This document shows positions 19,613 to 27,274 of a stretch of 64,000 nucleotides of DNA, in pieces (position 1 is the stretch's first letter; the number at the start of each line of letters is the position of its first letter). The translations under genes were made by a program, and so were the position numbers. The stretch spans positions 62,001-126,000 of the forward strand of contig NZ_NSDM01000002.1 in the NCBI RefSeq assembly GCF_030852425.1, read 5' to 3'. The notes beneath the pieces are model-generated. The model was not told the origin of the DNA, did not search any database, and saw only the letters and a list, made by a program, of their open reading frames with translations. This DNA comes from Saccharothrix longispora. Lineage in GTDB: Bacteria > Actinomycetota > Actinomycetes > Mycobacteriales > Pseudonocardiaceae.

Positions 19613-20547
19613 GCACGTCCACCGCCGTGCTCGCGGACCTCCCCGTCCGCGAGGGTTGGGACTTCGGGGACTTCCCCTACGGCCTGGAACCGCTGGTGCT
19701 GCCCGACCCGCCGGGCCGCGACGACCGCGGCGGGCCGCCGGACCGGGTGGGCGACGAGGAGTCGGCCGCCCTGCTGCGGGAGCTGGGCGCGCTGCCCGCC
19801 TGCCGCCGCTCCGCACCCGCCCTGGCCTCCGCCGACGAGGCCAACCAGGTGTTCTGGTTCCGCTGGATCACCGGCCACCAGGCGACGTTCGCGGTGTGGC
19901 AGTACCTGGCGCGGGCGCAGCACGACGCCGAGGCCGAACCGGACGATCCTCGCCACCTGGCGGTCATGGGCCGGCTGGTGCGGGCGTACACCGCGATGCT
20001 GCTCTACACCGGCTCGTGCCCCGACGACGTCTACCACGAGATCATCCGGCCCAGCATGTTCCTCCAGCACCGCGGGTTCAGCGGCGCCTGGGCGCCGGAC
20101 TTCGCGCCGGTGCGCAGGCTCTTGCGCGGTCGCCGCTTCCCGTGGTCGGAGACCCCGGCCGGGCGGGAGCTGGAGCGGCACGTGCGCACCTACCACGAGG
20201 TGCACGCCGGCATCGCCGCCAAGCTGGTCCCGGGCGGCCGGTCGCTGCTCCAGGAGACCGTCGCGGAGACTCGGCTGCTGCACCCCGAGATGCGCGCGGT
20301 CGTCTACGACAACTACTTCCTGACGCTGCGCGCGCCGGTCGCCCGGCAGGAGGTGGCCCGGCAACTGGTGCGCCGGCTCAAGGCCATCGCCCTGGACGTC
20401 ACCGAGAACGGGCTCTACCCCGGTCAGGCGGCCGACTCCCCGGAGCTGCCGCCGGAGCTGCGCTCCCCGGAGGCCGTCGCGCACGAACGCGACTTCACCT
20501 CGATCGTCACCGGGCTGGCCGCCCTGATCACCGGCGTCACCGCCTGA
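19609..20547 (+). CDS. Heme-dependent L-tyrosine 3-hydroxylase (LmbB2/Apd1-like)
   Basis: A 312-residue protein matching in size and layout the histidine-ligated heme tyrosine hydroxylases of lincomycin, hormaomycin and PBD clusters, which use hydrogen peroxide to convert L-tyrosine to L-DOPA. A helix-rich stretch FRWITGHQATFAVWQYLARA (about residues 84-103) contains a likely heme-region His, and further His residues occur near YHEIIRPSMFLQHRGF (key IIRPSMFLQHRGF). It does not resemble P450s. The start overlaps the dioxygenase stop by four bases, so the first two steps of the tyrosine branch are co-translated. Confidence 0.85.
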   Translation: MSTSTAVLADLPVREGWDFGDFPYGLEPLVLPDPPGRDDRGGPPDRVGDEESAALLRELGALPACRRSAPALASADEANQVFWFRWITGHQATFAVWQYLARAQHDAEAEPDDPRHLAVMGRLVRAYTAMLLYTGSCPDDVYHEIIRPSMFLQHRGFSGAWAPDFAPVRRLLRGRRFPWSETPAGRELERHVRTYHEVHAGIAAKLVPGGRSLLQETVAETRLLHPEMRAVVYDNYFLTLRAPVARQEVARQLVRRLKAIALDVTENGLYPGQAADSPELPPELRSPEAVAHERDFTSIVTGLAALITGVTA

Positions 20548-20573
20548 CCACCCCGGACCCGCGAGGAGCGAGA

Positions 20574-21470
20574 GTGCGACACGGAGTCCTGATCCTCCCC
20601 GAGCACCGCTGGCGAGAGGCCCGGCTGCGGTGGGCACGGGCCGAGGAGTACGGGTTCGACCACGCCTGGACCTACGACCAGCTGATGTGGCGGTGGCTGC
20701 GCGACAAGCCGTGGTTCGGCACCGTGCCCACCCTCGCCGCCGCCGCGACCGCGACCACCGCGATCGGCCTCGGCACCATGGTGGCCACGCCCACCTACCG
20801 CCACCCGGTCCCGTTCGCCAAGGAGGTCATGTCGCTGGACGACATCAGCGACGGGCGGTTCGTGTGCGGGCTCGGCGTGGGCGCGGGCGCGGTGGACGAC
20901 CTGGTGGTCGACCGGACCGAGCGCACGCCGCGCGAGCGGGCGGACCGGTTCGCGGAGTTCGTCGAGGTGACGGACCTGCTGCTGCGCCGGCGCGTGACCT
21001 CCTACGCGGGCGCGCACTACCGGGTCGACGAGGTGTGGATGAACCCGGGGTGCGTCCGCGCGCCGCGCACCCCGTTCGCCATCGCCGCCACCGGGCCGCG
21101 CGGGATGCGGCTGGCCGCCCGGTACGCCCAGACCTGGATCACCGCGGGGCGGCCCGCCACCTTCGACGCCCGCCCCTACGAGCAGGTGCTGCCCGACATC
21201 GCGGCGCAGGTGCGCGCCGCCGAGCGGGCGTGCGAGGAGGTCGGGCGCGACCCGGCGTCCCTGCGCCGGCTGCTGCTGACCGGCGCGGCCGTGGGGGGCG
21301 TCCTCGACTCGGTCGAGTCCTGGCGGGACGCCTCGGGCCGTTTCGCGGAGGTCGGCATCACCGACCTGGTCGTGCACTGGCCGCGCCTCGACTTCCCCTA
21401 CGCGGGCGACGAGCGGGTGCTGGAGGACATCGCGGGTGACCTGACGACGACGGTGGGAGGGCTGCGGTGA
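20574..21470 (+). CDS. F420H2-type reductase, LLM family (LmbY/TomJ/Apd6-like)
   Basis: A 298-residue luciferase-like (beta/alpha)8 protein. It has IGLGTMVATPTYRHP (about residues 63-77), DDISDGRFVCGLGVGAG (about 86-102) and ATGPRGMRLAARYAQTW, typical of F420-dependent oxidoreductases. In PBD and lincomycin pathways this member reduces a conjugated double bond of the tyrosine-derived pyrroline; PBD versions reduce one bond. GTG start at 20574 with GAGGAG upstream. Its stop overlaps the GTG of the PhzF-like gene. Use of F420 rather than FMN is inferred from the family. Confidence 0.88.
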   Translation: MRHGVLILPEHRWREARLRWARAEEYGFDHAWTYDQLMWRWLRDKPWFGTVPTLAAAATATTAIGLGTMVATPTYRHPVPFAKEVMSLDDISDGRFVCGLGVGAGAVDDLVVDRTERTPRERADRFAEFVEVTDLLLRRRVTSYAGAHYRVDEVWMNPGCVRAPRTPFAIAATGPRGMRLAARYAQTWITAGRPATFDARPYEQVLPDIAAQVRAAERACEEVGRDPASLRRLLLTGAAVGGVLDSVESWRDASGRFAEVGITDLVVHWPRLDFPYAGDERVLEDIAGDLTTTVGGLR

Positions 21471-22363
21471 GCGACCGCATCGACCACGACCGGATCGACT
21501 ACGAAGTGGTGGACATGTTCGCCGTCGGCCCGCTCAGCGGTTGCGCGCTCGGCGTGGTCCCGGACGCCGGACGCCTGTCCGACGAGGCGATGGCGGCGGT
21601 GGCCCGTGAGATCGGCACCTCCGAGACGGCGTTCGTGCTGCCCGCCGCGGAACCCGGCGTCACCCACCGGGTCCGGGTGTTCACCCCGTACGGTGAATCG
21701 CCCTTCGGCGGTCACTCCGCGGTGGGCACGGCGGCCACCCTCGTGCGCCTGGGGCTGCTGCCCGCCGGTCGCCTGGTGCAGCAGTGCGGCGAACGCCTCA
21801 TGCCGGTGGAGGCCGACGACGACGGCGCGACGCTCACCGCCGCCGAACCGCTGGAGGTCGTCCCGTTCGACGCCACCGCCTCGGCGGAGGCGGTGGGCCT
21901 GGACCCGGACGACCTCACCGGCCCCGCCGTCACCGCGGGCTTCGGCCCCGCCTTCCACGTCCTGCCGGTGCGGCCCGACGCCCTGGCGCGCGCCGGGCTG
22001 CGCCCGGGGCACCCGGTGTGGCGCGACCAGCCGGACGTGGTGCTCCTCGCCTGGGACGGGCGAACGGGTGCCGCGCGGGGCCGCGTGTTCGCCCCCGGCT
22101 ACGGGATGCCCGAGGACCCCGCCTGCGCCTCGGCCGCGCTGGCGCTCGGACCGTGGCTGGTGGCGTCCGGCCTGCTCCCCACGACCACCGGCTCGCACCC
22201 GTACCTGCTGCGCCAAGGTGCCGAGGTGCACCGACCGTCCACGCTGGCCTGCCACGTCGAGGTCAGGGACGGCCGGGTCACCGGGGCGTCGGTCAGCGGC
22301 GTCGTCCTGCCCGCGGCCCACGGCCGCATGGTCCTGCCCACCCCGGCCGCCGTACCGGCCTAG
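21467..22363 (+). CDS. PhzF-like isomerase (LmbX/Apd5-like)
   Basis: A 298-residue member of the PhzF/diaminopimelate-epimerase fold. The catalytic Glu is in GTSETAFVLP (about residue 48), and FGGHSAVGTAATL (about 82-94) and MPEDPACASAALALG (about 210-224) are the substrate-binding glycine-rich signatures of the family. It should shift a double bond in the conjugated pyrroline intermediate before reduction by the F420-type enzyme encoded directly upstream. GTG start in a GTGA overlap. Despite the PhzF name it is unlikely to act on a phenazine precursor: its neighbours are all proline-branch genes. Confidence 0.87.
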   Translation: MSDRIDHDRIDYEVVDMFAVGPLSGCALGVVPDAGRLSDEAMAAVAREIGTSETAFVLPAAEPGVTHRVRVFTPYGESPFGGHSAVGTAATLVRLGLLPAGRLVQQCGERLMPVEADDDGATLTAAEPLEVVPFDATASAEAVGLDPDDLTGPAVTAGFGPAFHVLPVRPDALARAGLRPGHPVWRDQPDVVLLAWDGRTGAARGRVFAPGYGMPEDPACASAALALGPWLVASGLLPTTTGSHPYLLRQGAEVHRPSTLACHVEVRDGRVTGASVSGVVLPAAHGRMVLPTPAAVPA

Positions 22364-22387
22364 CACCACCGAGAGGAAGCGCACACC

Positions 22388-24178
22388 GTGTTGACCCGAC
22401 CCGAACTGCGCGGCACCCAGGCCGCGGTGTCCTCGACCCACTGGCTCGCCTCGACCGCCGGGATGGCGATGTTCGACCTGGGCGGAAACGCCTTCGACGC
22501 GGCGGCGGCCGCGGCCTTCGTCATCCAGGTGGTCGAGCCCCACCTCAACGGACCGGCGGGCGACGTGCCGATCGTGGTCCACCGCGCCGGTTCCGAGCGG
22601 GTCGAGGTGGTGTGCGGGCAGGGCCCGATGCCGGCCCGCGCCACGATCGCCGAGTTCCGTGACCGCGGCCTGTCCGCCGTGCCGGGTTCGGGCCTGCTGC
22701 CCGCCTGCGTGCCCGGCGCGTTCGGCGCGTGGCTGCTGCTGGTGCGCGACTACGGCCGGCTGCCGCTGGCCGACGTGCTCGCACCCGCCGTGCACTACGC
22801 CGAGCACGGCTACCCGGTGCTGCCCAAGGCCGCGGAGATGATCGGCTCGCTGGAGGAGCTGTTCCGCGACGAGTGGGCCGAGTCGGGCCTCACCTACCTG
22901 GTCGACGGCCGGGCGCCCCGTCCCGGCCGGCGGCTGCGCAACCCGGCGCTGGCGGCCACCTACCGGCGCGTGCTGGCCGAGTCCCAGGCCGCGGGCGGCA
23001 CCCGCGAGCAGCGCATCGACGCCGCGCACCGGGCGTTCTACGAAGGCTTCGTGGCCGAGGCGATCGACCGCTTCGCCACCACCGCGCGGGTCGTGGACGC
23101 CACCGGTCGGCGCAACGGTGGCCTGATCTCCGGCGACGACCTCGCCGCGTGGCGGCCGACGGTCGAGGACTCGGTCTCGTCGTCCTACCGGGGCCTGAGC
23201 GTGCACAAGCCCGGCCCCTGGTCGCAGGGCCCGGTCTTCCTCCAGCAGCTCGCCCTGCTGGAGGGGTTCGACCTGGCGTCCATGGGCGCGGGCAGCGCCG
23301 ACCACCTGCACACCGTGGTGGAGTGCGCCAAGCTGGCGTTCGCCGACCGCGAGGCGTGGTACGGCGATCCCGAGCACGCGGACGTGCCGCTGAAGGCGCT
23401 GCTGGAGCGCGGGTACGCCAACGAGCGGCGGGCGCTGGTCGGCGCGGTCGCCTCGGGGGCGCTGCGGCCGGGTTCCCCCGACGGCCGTGACCCGTTCGTG
23501 CCGCCGCTGCTCGACCTGGACGCGCCGCCGGACGAGCCGTCGTGGCTGGCCCAGATCGACGACGGCGTGCCCGCGGTGGTGCGGCGGACCGCCGCGCGCG
23601 GAGACACCTGCTGCGTCACGGCCACCGACGCGGAGGGCAACGTGGTCGCGGCGACGCCGAGCGGCGGCTGGCTCAAGAGCTCCCCGGTGGTGCCCGGCCT
23701 GGGCTTCCCGCTGGGGACCCGCGGGCAGATGGCCTGGCTGGTGGAGGGCCACCCGAACTCGTTGGCGCCGGGCAAGCGCCCGCGCACCACGCTGAGCCCC
23801 ACGGTCGTGCTGCGCGACGGACGGCCGTACCTGGCGTTCGGCACGCCGGGCGGCGACCAGCAGGACCAGTGGACGCTGAACTTCTTCGTCAACCACGTCG
23901 ACTTCGGGATGGGCGTGCAGGAGGCGGTGGAGGCCACCGCGTTCCACACCGACCACGTGCCGTCGTCGTTCACCCCGCGCCGGTCCCGCCCGCTGGCGCT
24001 GGTCACCGAGGGGGGCCGCGCCCCGGACGTCCTCGACGAGCTGCGCCGACGCGGCCACGAGGTGCACGAGGTGCAGCCGGGGACGCTGGGCAAGGTGTGC
24101 GCGACCGGGCGCGACGACGACCTGGTGCTGGCCGCGGCCAGCCCGCGCGGCCAGCAGGCGTACGCCGTCGTCAAGTGA
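22388..24178 (+). CDS. Gamma-glutamyltransferase-like C-C hydrolase (LmbA/TomL/Apd3-like)
   Basis: A 596-residue Ntn-hydrolase of the gamma-glutamyltranspeptidase family. The self-cleavage and nucleophile Thr is expected in RGDTCCVTATDAEGN (about residue 403), followed by the family GGWLKSSPVVPGLGF and TLSPTVVLRDGRPYLAFGTPGGD (key TLSP, GTPGGDQQ). No signal peptide is present, unlike periplasmic housekeeping enzymes, which supports a cytoplasmic pathway role: removal of a two-carbon (oxalyl) unit from the DOPA-derived pyrroline, as in lincomycin and PBD pathways. GTG start at 22388 with GAGAGGAAG upstream. Last gene before a regulatory gap. Confidence 0.88.
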   Translation: MLTRPELRGTQAAVSSTHWLASTAGMAMFDLGGNAFDAAAAAAFVIQVVEPHLNGPAGDVPIVVHRAGSERVEVVCGQGPMPARATIAEFRDRGLSAVPGSGLLPACVPGAFGAWLLLVRDYGRLPLADVLAPAVHYAEHGYPVLPKAAEMIGSLEELFRDEWAESGLTYLVDGRAPRPGRRLRNPALAATYRRVLAESQAAGGTREQRIDAAHRAFYEGFVAEAIDRFATTARVVDATGRRNGGLISGDDLAAWRPTVEDSVSSSYRGLSVHKPGPWSQGPVFLQQLALLEGFDLASMGAGSADHLHTVVECAKLAFADREAWYGDPEHADVPLKALLERGYANERRALVGAVASGALRPGSPDGRDPFVPPLLDLDAPPDEPSWLAQIDDGVPAVVRRTAARGDTCCVTATDAEGNVVAATPSGGWLKSSPVVPGLGFPLGTRGQMAWLVEGHPNSLAPGKRPRTTLSPTVVLRDGRPYLAFGTPGGDQQDQWTLNFFVNHVDFGMGVQEAVEATAFHTDHVPSSFTPRRSRPLALVTEGGRAPDVLDELRRRGHEVHEVQPGTLGKVCATGRDDDLVLAAASPRGQQAYAVVK

Positions 24179-24250
24179 ACCAGCTGGTCGGGACGGCAGT
24201 GGACGACCGGCTGGTCAGCCGTGTGGCGAGGCGGGGACGACCACTATATG

Positions 24251-24266
24251 ATTTCCTCAGGGAAAC
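24251..24266. promoter_or_regulatory. Candidate operator in front of the resistance gene
   Basis: ATTTCCTCAGGGAAAC, an almost perfect copy of the inverted repeat in the other PBD-region promoter gaps, with extended symmetry (ATG before and CAT after). It lies directly after a TATATG that could be a -10 box and 26 bases before the start of the UvrA-like gene, where a bound repressor would block transcription. Confidence 0.55.
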
Positions 24267-24291
24267 CATCCGAGAGGGCTGGAGGGTGGAG

Positions 24292-26598
24292 ATGAGCACT
24301 CGTGGAGGAGTCCGCTCCGGTGGGCACATCGTGGTGGGCAACGCCCGGGGGAACAACCTCAAGAACGTCTCCCTGCGCATCCCCAAGGGACAGCTCACCG
24401 TCTTCGCCGGCGTGTCCGGCTCCGGCAAGTCGTCGGTCGTGTTCGACACCATCGCGGTCGAGTCGCAGCGCCAGCTCAACGAGTCGTTCCCCTCGTTCAT
24501 CCGCAACCGGCTGCCCCGCTACGAGCGGCCGGACGCGGAGGTCGTGGAGAACCTGTCGACCGCGATCGTGGTCGACCAGAAGCCGGTGGGCGGCAACTCG
24601 CGGTCCACGGTGGGCACCATGACCGACATCCACCCGGTGCTGCGGGTGCTGTTCTCCCGACACGGCAAGCCCACCGCCGGACCGTCCACGAAGTTCTCGT
24701 TCAACGACCCGCAGGGCATGTGCCCCGAGTGCGAAGGGCTGGGCCGCACGGTCCGGCTCGACCTGGACAAGCTCATCGACGAGGACAAGAGCCTCGCCGA
24801 AGGCGCGATCCGGTTCCCCACGTTCGCCAAGGGCACCTTCCAGTGGCAGCTCTACGCCGAGTCCGGCCTGTTCGACCCGGACAAGCCGATCAAGCGGTTC
24901 AGCGCGGCCGACCGGGAGAAGCTGCTGCACGGCAGCGGGTTCAAGGTGGACCGCGCGGGCCGCCACGGCGTCTACAAGAACGAGTACGAGGGTGTGGTGC
25001 TGCGGTTCACCCGCCGCTACCTCAAGAAGGGCCTCGACTCGCTCAACGAGCGCGACCGCGCCGCCGTCGCCGAGGTCGTCAGCGAGGGCCCGTGCCCCGC
25101 GTGCCGCGGCGGGCGGCTCAACCGCGCCGCCCTCGCCTCGAAGATCGCCGGCTACTCCATCGCGGACCTCACCGCGATGGAGGTCGACGAGCTGATCGAC
25201 GTGCTGGCCGGGCTCGACGTCCCCGCGGCCAAGCCGATCACCGCCTCGGCGCTCGCCGCCCTGCGCCGGATCTCGGGCATCGGGCTGGGTTACCTCACCC
25301 TCGACCGCGAGACCCCCACCCTGTCCGGCGGCGAGAGCCAGCGCCTCAAGACCGTGCGCCACCTCGGCAGCAGCCTCACCGACCTCACCTTCATCTTCGA
25401 CGAACCCAGCGTCGGCCTGCACCCGCGCGACGTGCACCGGCTCAACGAGCTGCTCATCGCGTTGCGCGACAAGGGCAACACGGTGCTGGTCGTCGAGCAC
25501 GACCGCGACGTGCTGCGGATCGCGGACCACGTCGTGGAGATGGGCCCGGGCGCGGGCACCGAGGGTGGCGAGGTCGTCTTCGAGGGCACCGTGGCGCAAT
25601 TGCGCAAGGCCACCACGCCCACCGGCAGGGCGATGCGCTCGGTGCCCGGTCTCAAGGAGTCCTTCCGCGAACCCACCGGCACCCTGCCGGTGCGCAAGGC
25701 GAAGCTGCACAACCTCAAGGAGGTCTCGGTCGACTTCCCCACCGGCGTGCTCACCACGGTCACCGGCGTGGCCGGCTCCGGCAAGAGCACGCTGGTGGCC
25801 GGGGTGCTCCCCCGGCAGCACCCCGACGTGGTCGTGGTGAACCAGTCCGCCGTCGGCATCTCGCTCCGCTCGGTGCCCGCCACCTACCTGGACATCATGG
25901 ACCCGGTGCGCGCCCTGTTCGCCGGCGCCACCGGCCAGGACCCCGGGCTGTTCAGCTTCAACTCCACCGGCGGGTGCCCGGAGTGCAAGGGCCGCGGCGT
26001 CATCCAGACCGACCTCGCCTACCTCGACCCCGTCACCACCACCTGCGAGGCGTGCGGCGGCAGCCGCTACCGGCCCGAGGCGCTGGAGCACACCCTCGAC
26101 GGCCGCACCATCGCCGACGTGCTCGCCTCGACCACCGACGACGCCCTGCGCTTCTTCACCGACGACGGCATCCGCGAGCGGCTGGAACTGCTGTCCGAGG
26201 TCGGCCTGGGCTACCTCACGCTCGGCCAGCCGCTGTCCACCCTGTCCGGCGGCGAACGCCAGCGGCTCAAGCTCGCGGGCCGGTTGCGCGAGACCGGCCA
26301 CGTCTACGTGCTCGACGAGCCCACCACCGGCCTGCACATGTCCGACGTGGACCGGTTGCTGGCGCTGCTGGACCGCATGGTGGACGCGGGCAACACCGTC
26401 ATCGTCATCGAGCACGACCTCGACGTCGTGCGGCGCTCGGACTGGGTCGTCGACCTGGGCCCGGAAGCCGGGCGGCACGGCGGCGAGGTCGTCTTCCAGG
26501 GGACGCCGGCGCAACTGCTCCAGGCCGGGGAGTCGCACACCGCCAGATGCCTCAAGGCGGACTTGGAGGAGTTCTCCGGCGGGAGGCGGGATGGCTGA
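24292..26598 (+). CDS. UvrA-like self-resistance protein (DrrC type)
   Basis: A 768-residue class II ABC ATPase resembling UvrA but shorter (UvrA is about 950), the size of DrrC from daunorubicin producers. Two nucleotide-binding domains are present: Walker A GVSGSGKSSVVFD near residue 40 and GVAGSGKSTLVAG near 495, signature loops LSGGESQRLK and LSGGERQRLK, Walker B FIFDEPSVGLHPRD and YVLDEPTTGLHMSD. Zinc-type Cys clusters include CPECEGLG, CPACRGG and CPECKGRG/CEACGG. There is no membrane domain. PBDs bond to guanine N2 in the DNA minor groove, so it probably binds or removes drug-DNA adducts to protect the producer. Start ATG after GGAGGGTGGAG. Its last 8 bases overlap the MerR gene. Confidence 0.9.
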   Translation: MSTRGGVRSGGHIVVGNARGNNLKNVSLRIPKGQLTVFAGVSGSGKSSVVFDTIAVESQRQLNESFPSFIRNRLPRYERPDAEVVENLSTAIVVDQKPVGGNSRSTVGTMTDIHPVLRVLFSRHGKPTAGPSTKFSFNDPQGMCPECEGLGRTVRLDLDKLIDEDKSLAEGAIRFPTFAKGTFQWQLYAESGLFDPDKPIKRFSAADREKLLHGSGFKVDRAGRHGVYKNEYEGVVLRFTRRYLKKGLDSLNERDRAAVAEVVSEGPCPACRGGRLNRAALASKIAGYSIADLTAMEVDELIDVLAGLDVPAAKPITASALAALRRISGIGLGYLTLDRETPTLSGGESQRLKTVRHLGSSLTDLTFIFDEPSVGLHPRDVHRLNELLIALRDKGNTVLVVEHDRDVLRIADHVVEMGPGAGTEGGEVVFEGTVAQLRKATTPTGRAMRSVPGLKESFREPTGTLPVRKAKLHNLKEVSVDFPTGVLTTVTGVAGSGKSTLVAGVLPRQHPDVVVVNQSAVGISLRSVPATYLDIMDPVRALFAGATGQDPGLFSFNSTGGCPECKGRGVIQTDLAYLDPVTTTCEACGGSRYRPEALEHTLDGRTIADVLASTTDDALRFFTDDGIRERLELLSEVGLGYLTLGQPLSTLSGGERQRLKLAGRLRETGHVYVLDEPTTGLHMSDVDRLLALLDRMVDAGNTVIVIEHDLDVVRRSDWVVDLGPEAGRHGGEVVFQGTPAQLLQAGESHTARCLKADLEEFSGGRRDG

Positions 26599-27013
26599 GG
26601 AGCACCTCGTGCCGATCGGCCGCGTCGCCCAGTGGTTCGGGATGCGCGTGCCGGCACTGCGCTTCTACGAGGACGAAGGGCTGATCACCACCCGGCGCCG
26701 CAACGGCCGCCGGCATTTCGACGAGCGAGACCTGCGGCGGCTCGCGCTCGTGCGGACCTACGTCGAGAGCGGGAAGCTCAGCCACGACGAGATCGGGACG
26801 CTGCTCTCACCCGCCCCCCGGTCGGGCGCGCGAACGCTGGCGGAGCAGCACATCCCGGTGTTGGAGACGCACGTGGACAGCGCCTCCTCCGCGCTGCGGC
26901 TGCTGCGCCACCACGTCGACCACGATCACCCGGACCAGTTGACCTGCCCCCGTTGCGACCAGGAGCTGCGGGAGCGGCTGGACCGGTACACCTGCCGCCG
27001 CGGACAGAGGTGA
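26591..27013 (+). CDS. MerR-family regulator
   Basis: A 140-residue MerR-type activator/repressor with the N-terminal winged helix IGRVAQWFGMRVPALRFYE (about 9-27) and RRHFDERDLRRLALV (about 41-55), then a dimerisation helix. The C-terminal part has CPRCDQELRERLDRYTC, three or four Cys residues that could bind a metal or be a structural element; the N-terminal residues do not show the classical mercury or redox ligand pattern. Start overlaps the resistance gene, suggesting a resistance-linked sensor. MerR proteins act on promoters with long -35/-10 spacers; a target is not certain from the sequence. Confidence 0.85.
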   Translation: MAEEHLVPIGRVAQWFGMRVPALRFYEDEGLITTRRRNGRRHFDERDLRRLALVRTYVESGKLSHDEIGTLLSPAPRSGARTLAEQHIPVLETHVDSASSALRLLRHHVDHDHPDQLTCPRCDQELRERLDRYTCRRGQR

Positions 27014-27029
27014 AGGGACGGTAAGACCC

Positions 27030-27233
27030 ATGCCGCAGATCCACGTGACCCTGTTGAAGGGGCGGGCGGAGAGTGAGATCGCCGCCCTGGGCAGCGCGCT
27101 CACCGAGGCCACCGCGCGGTCGCTCGGCGTGTCACCGGACGCGATCCGGGTGACCGTCACCGAGTGCGAACCGGAGCACTGGTTCGTCGCCGGTGAGTCG
27201 ATGGCCGACCTGCGCGCGGCAGGCCGTCGCTGA
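27030..27233 (+). CDS. 4-oxalocrotonate tautomerase homologue (TomN-like)
   Basis: A 67-residue tautomerase-superfamily protein. After removal of Met it starts with Pro-1, the general base of the family; Arg-11 and Arg-39 are both present, and position 50 is Trp where 4-oxalocrotonate tautomerase has Phe. TomN of the tomaymycin pathway is the closest described relative by context and motifs. It should assist enol-keto isomerisation of the ring-cleaved DOPA product in the proline branch. Close spacing (16 bases after the MerR gene) and the FAD oxidase downstream put it in the resistance-MerR transcription unit rather than with the other proline-branch genes. Confidence 0.88.
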   Translation: MPQIHVTLLKGRAESEIAALGSALTEATARSLGVSPDAIRVTVTECEPEHWFVAGESMADLRAAGRR

Positions 27234-27274
27234 AAGCGCGGCGACACAACCGCCGCTACCGAGGAAGAAGGTGC

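Noticed and set aside
21467..22363. PhzF, two PhzE-like proteins and a DAHP synthase as evidence for a phenazine cluster.
   Set aside because: PhzA/B, PhzD and PhzG are absent, and the PhzF-like gene is embedded among lincomycin/PBD-type proline-branch genes; the PBD reading explains all of them.
24292..26598. The UvrA-like gene as housekeeping nucleotide excision repair uvrA.
   Set aside because: It is about 180 residues shorter than UvrA, close in size to DrrC, and is coupled to cluster genes.
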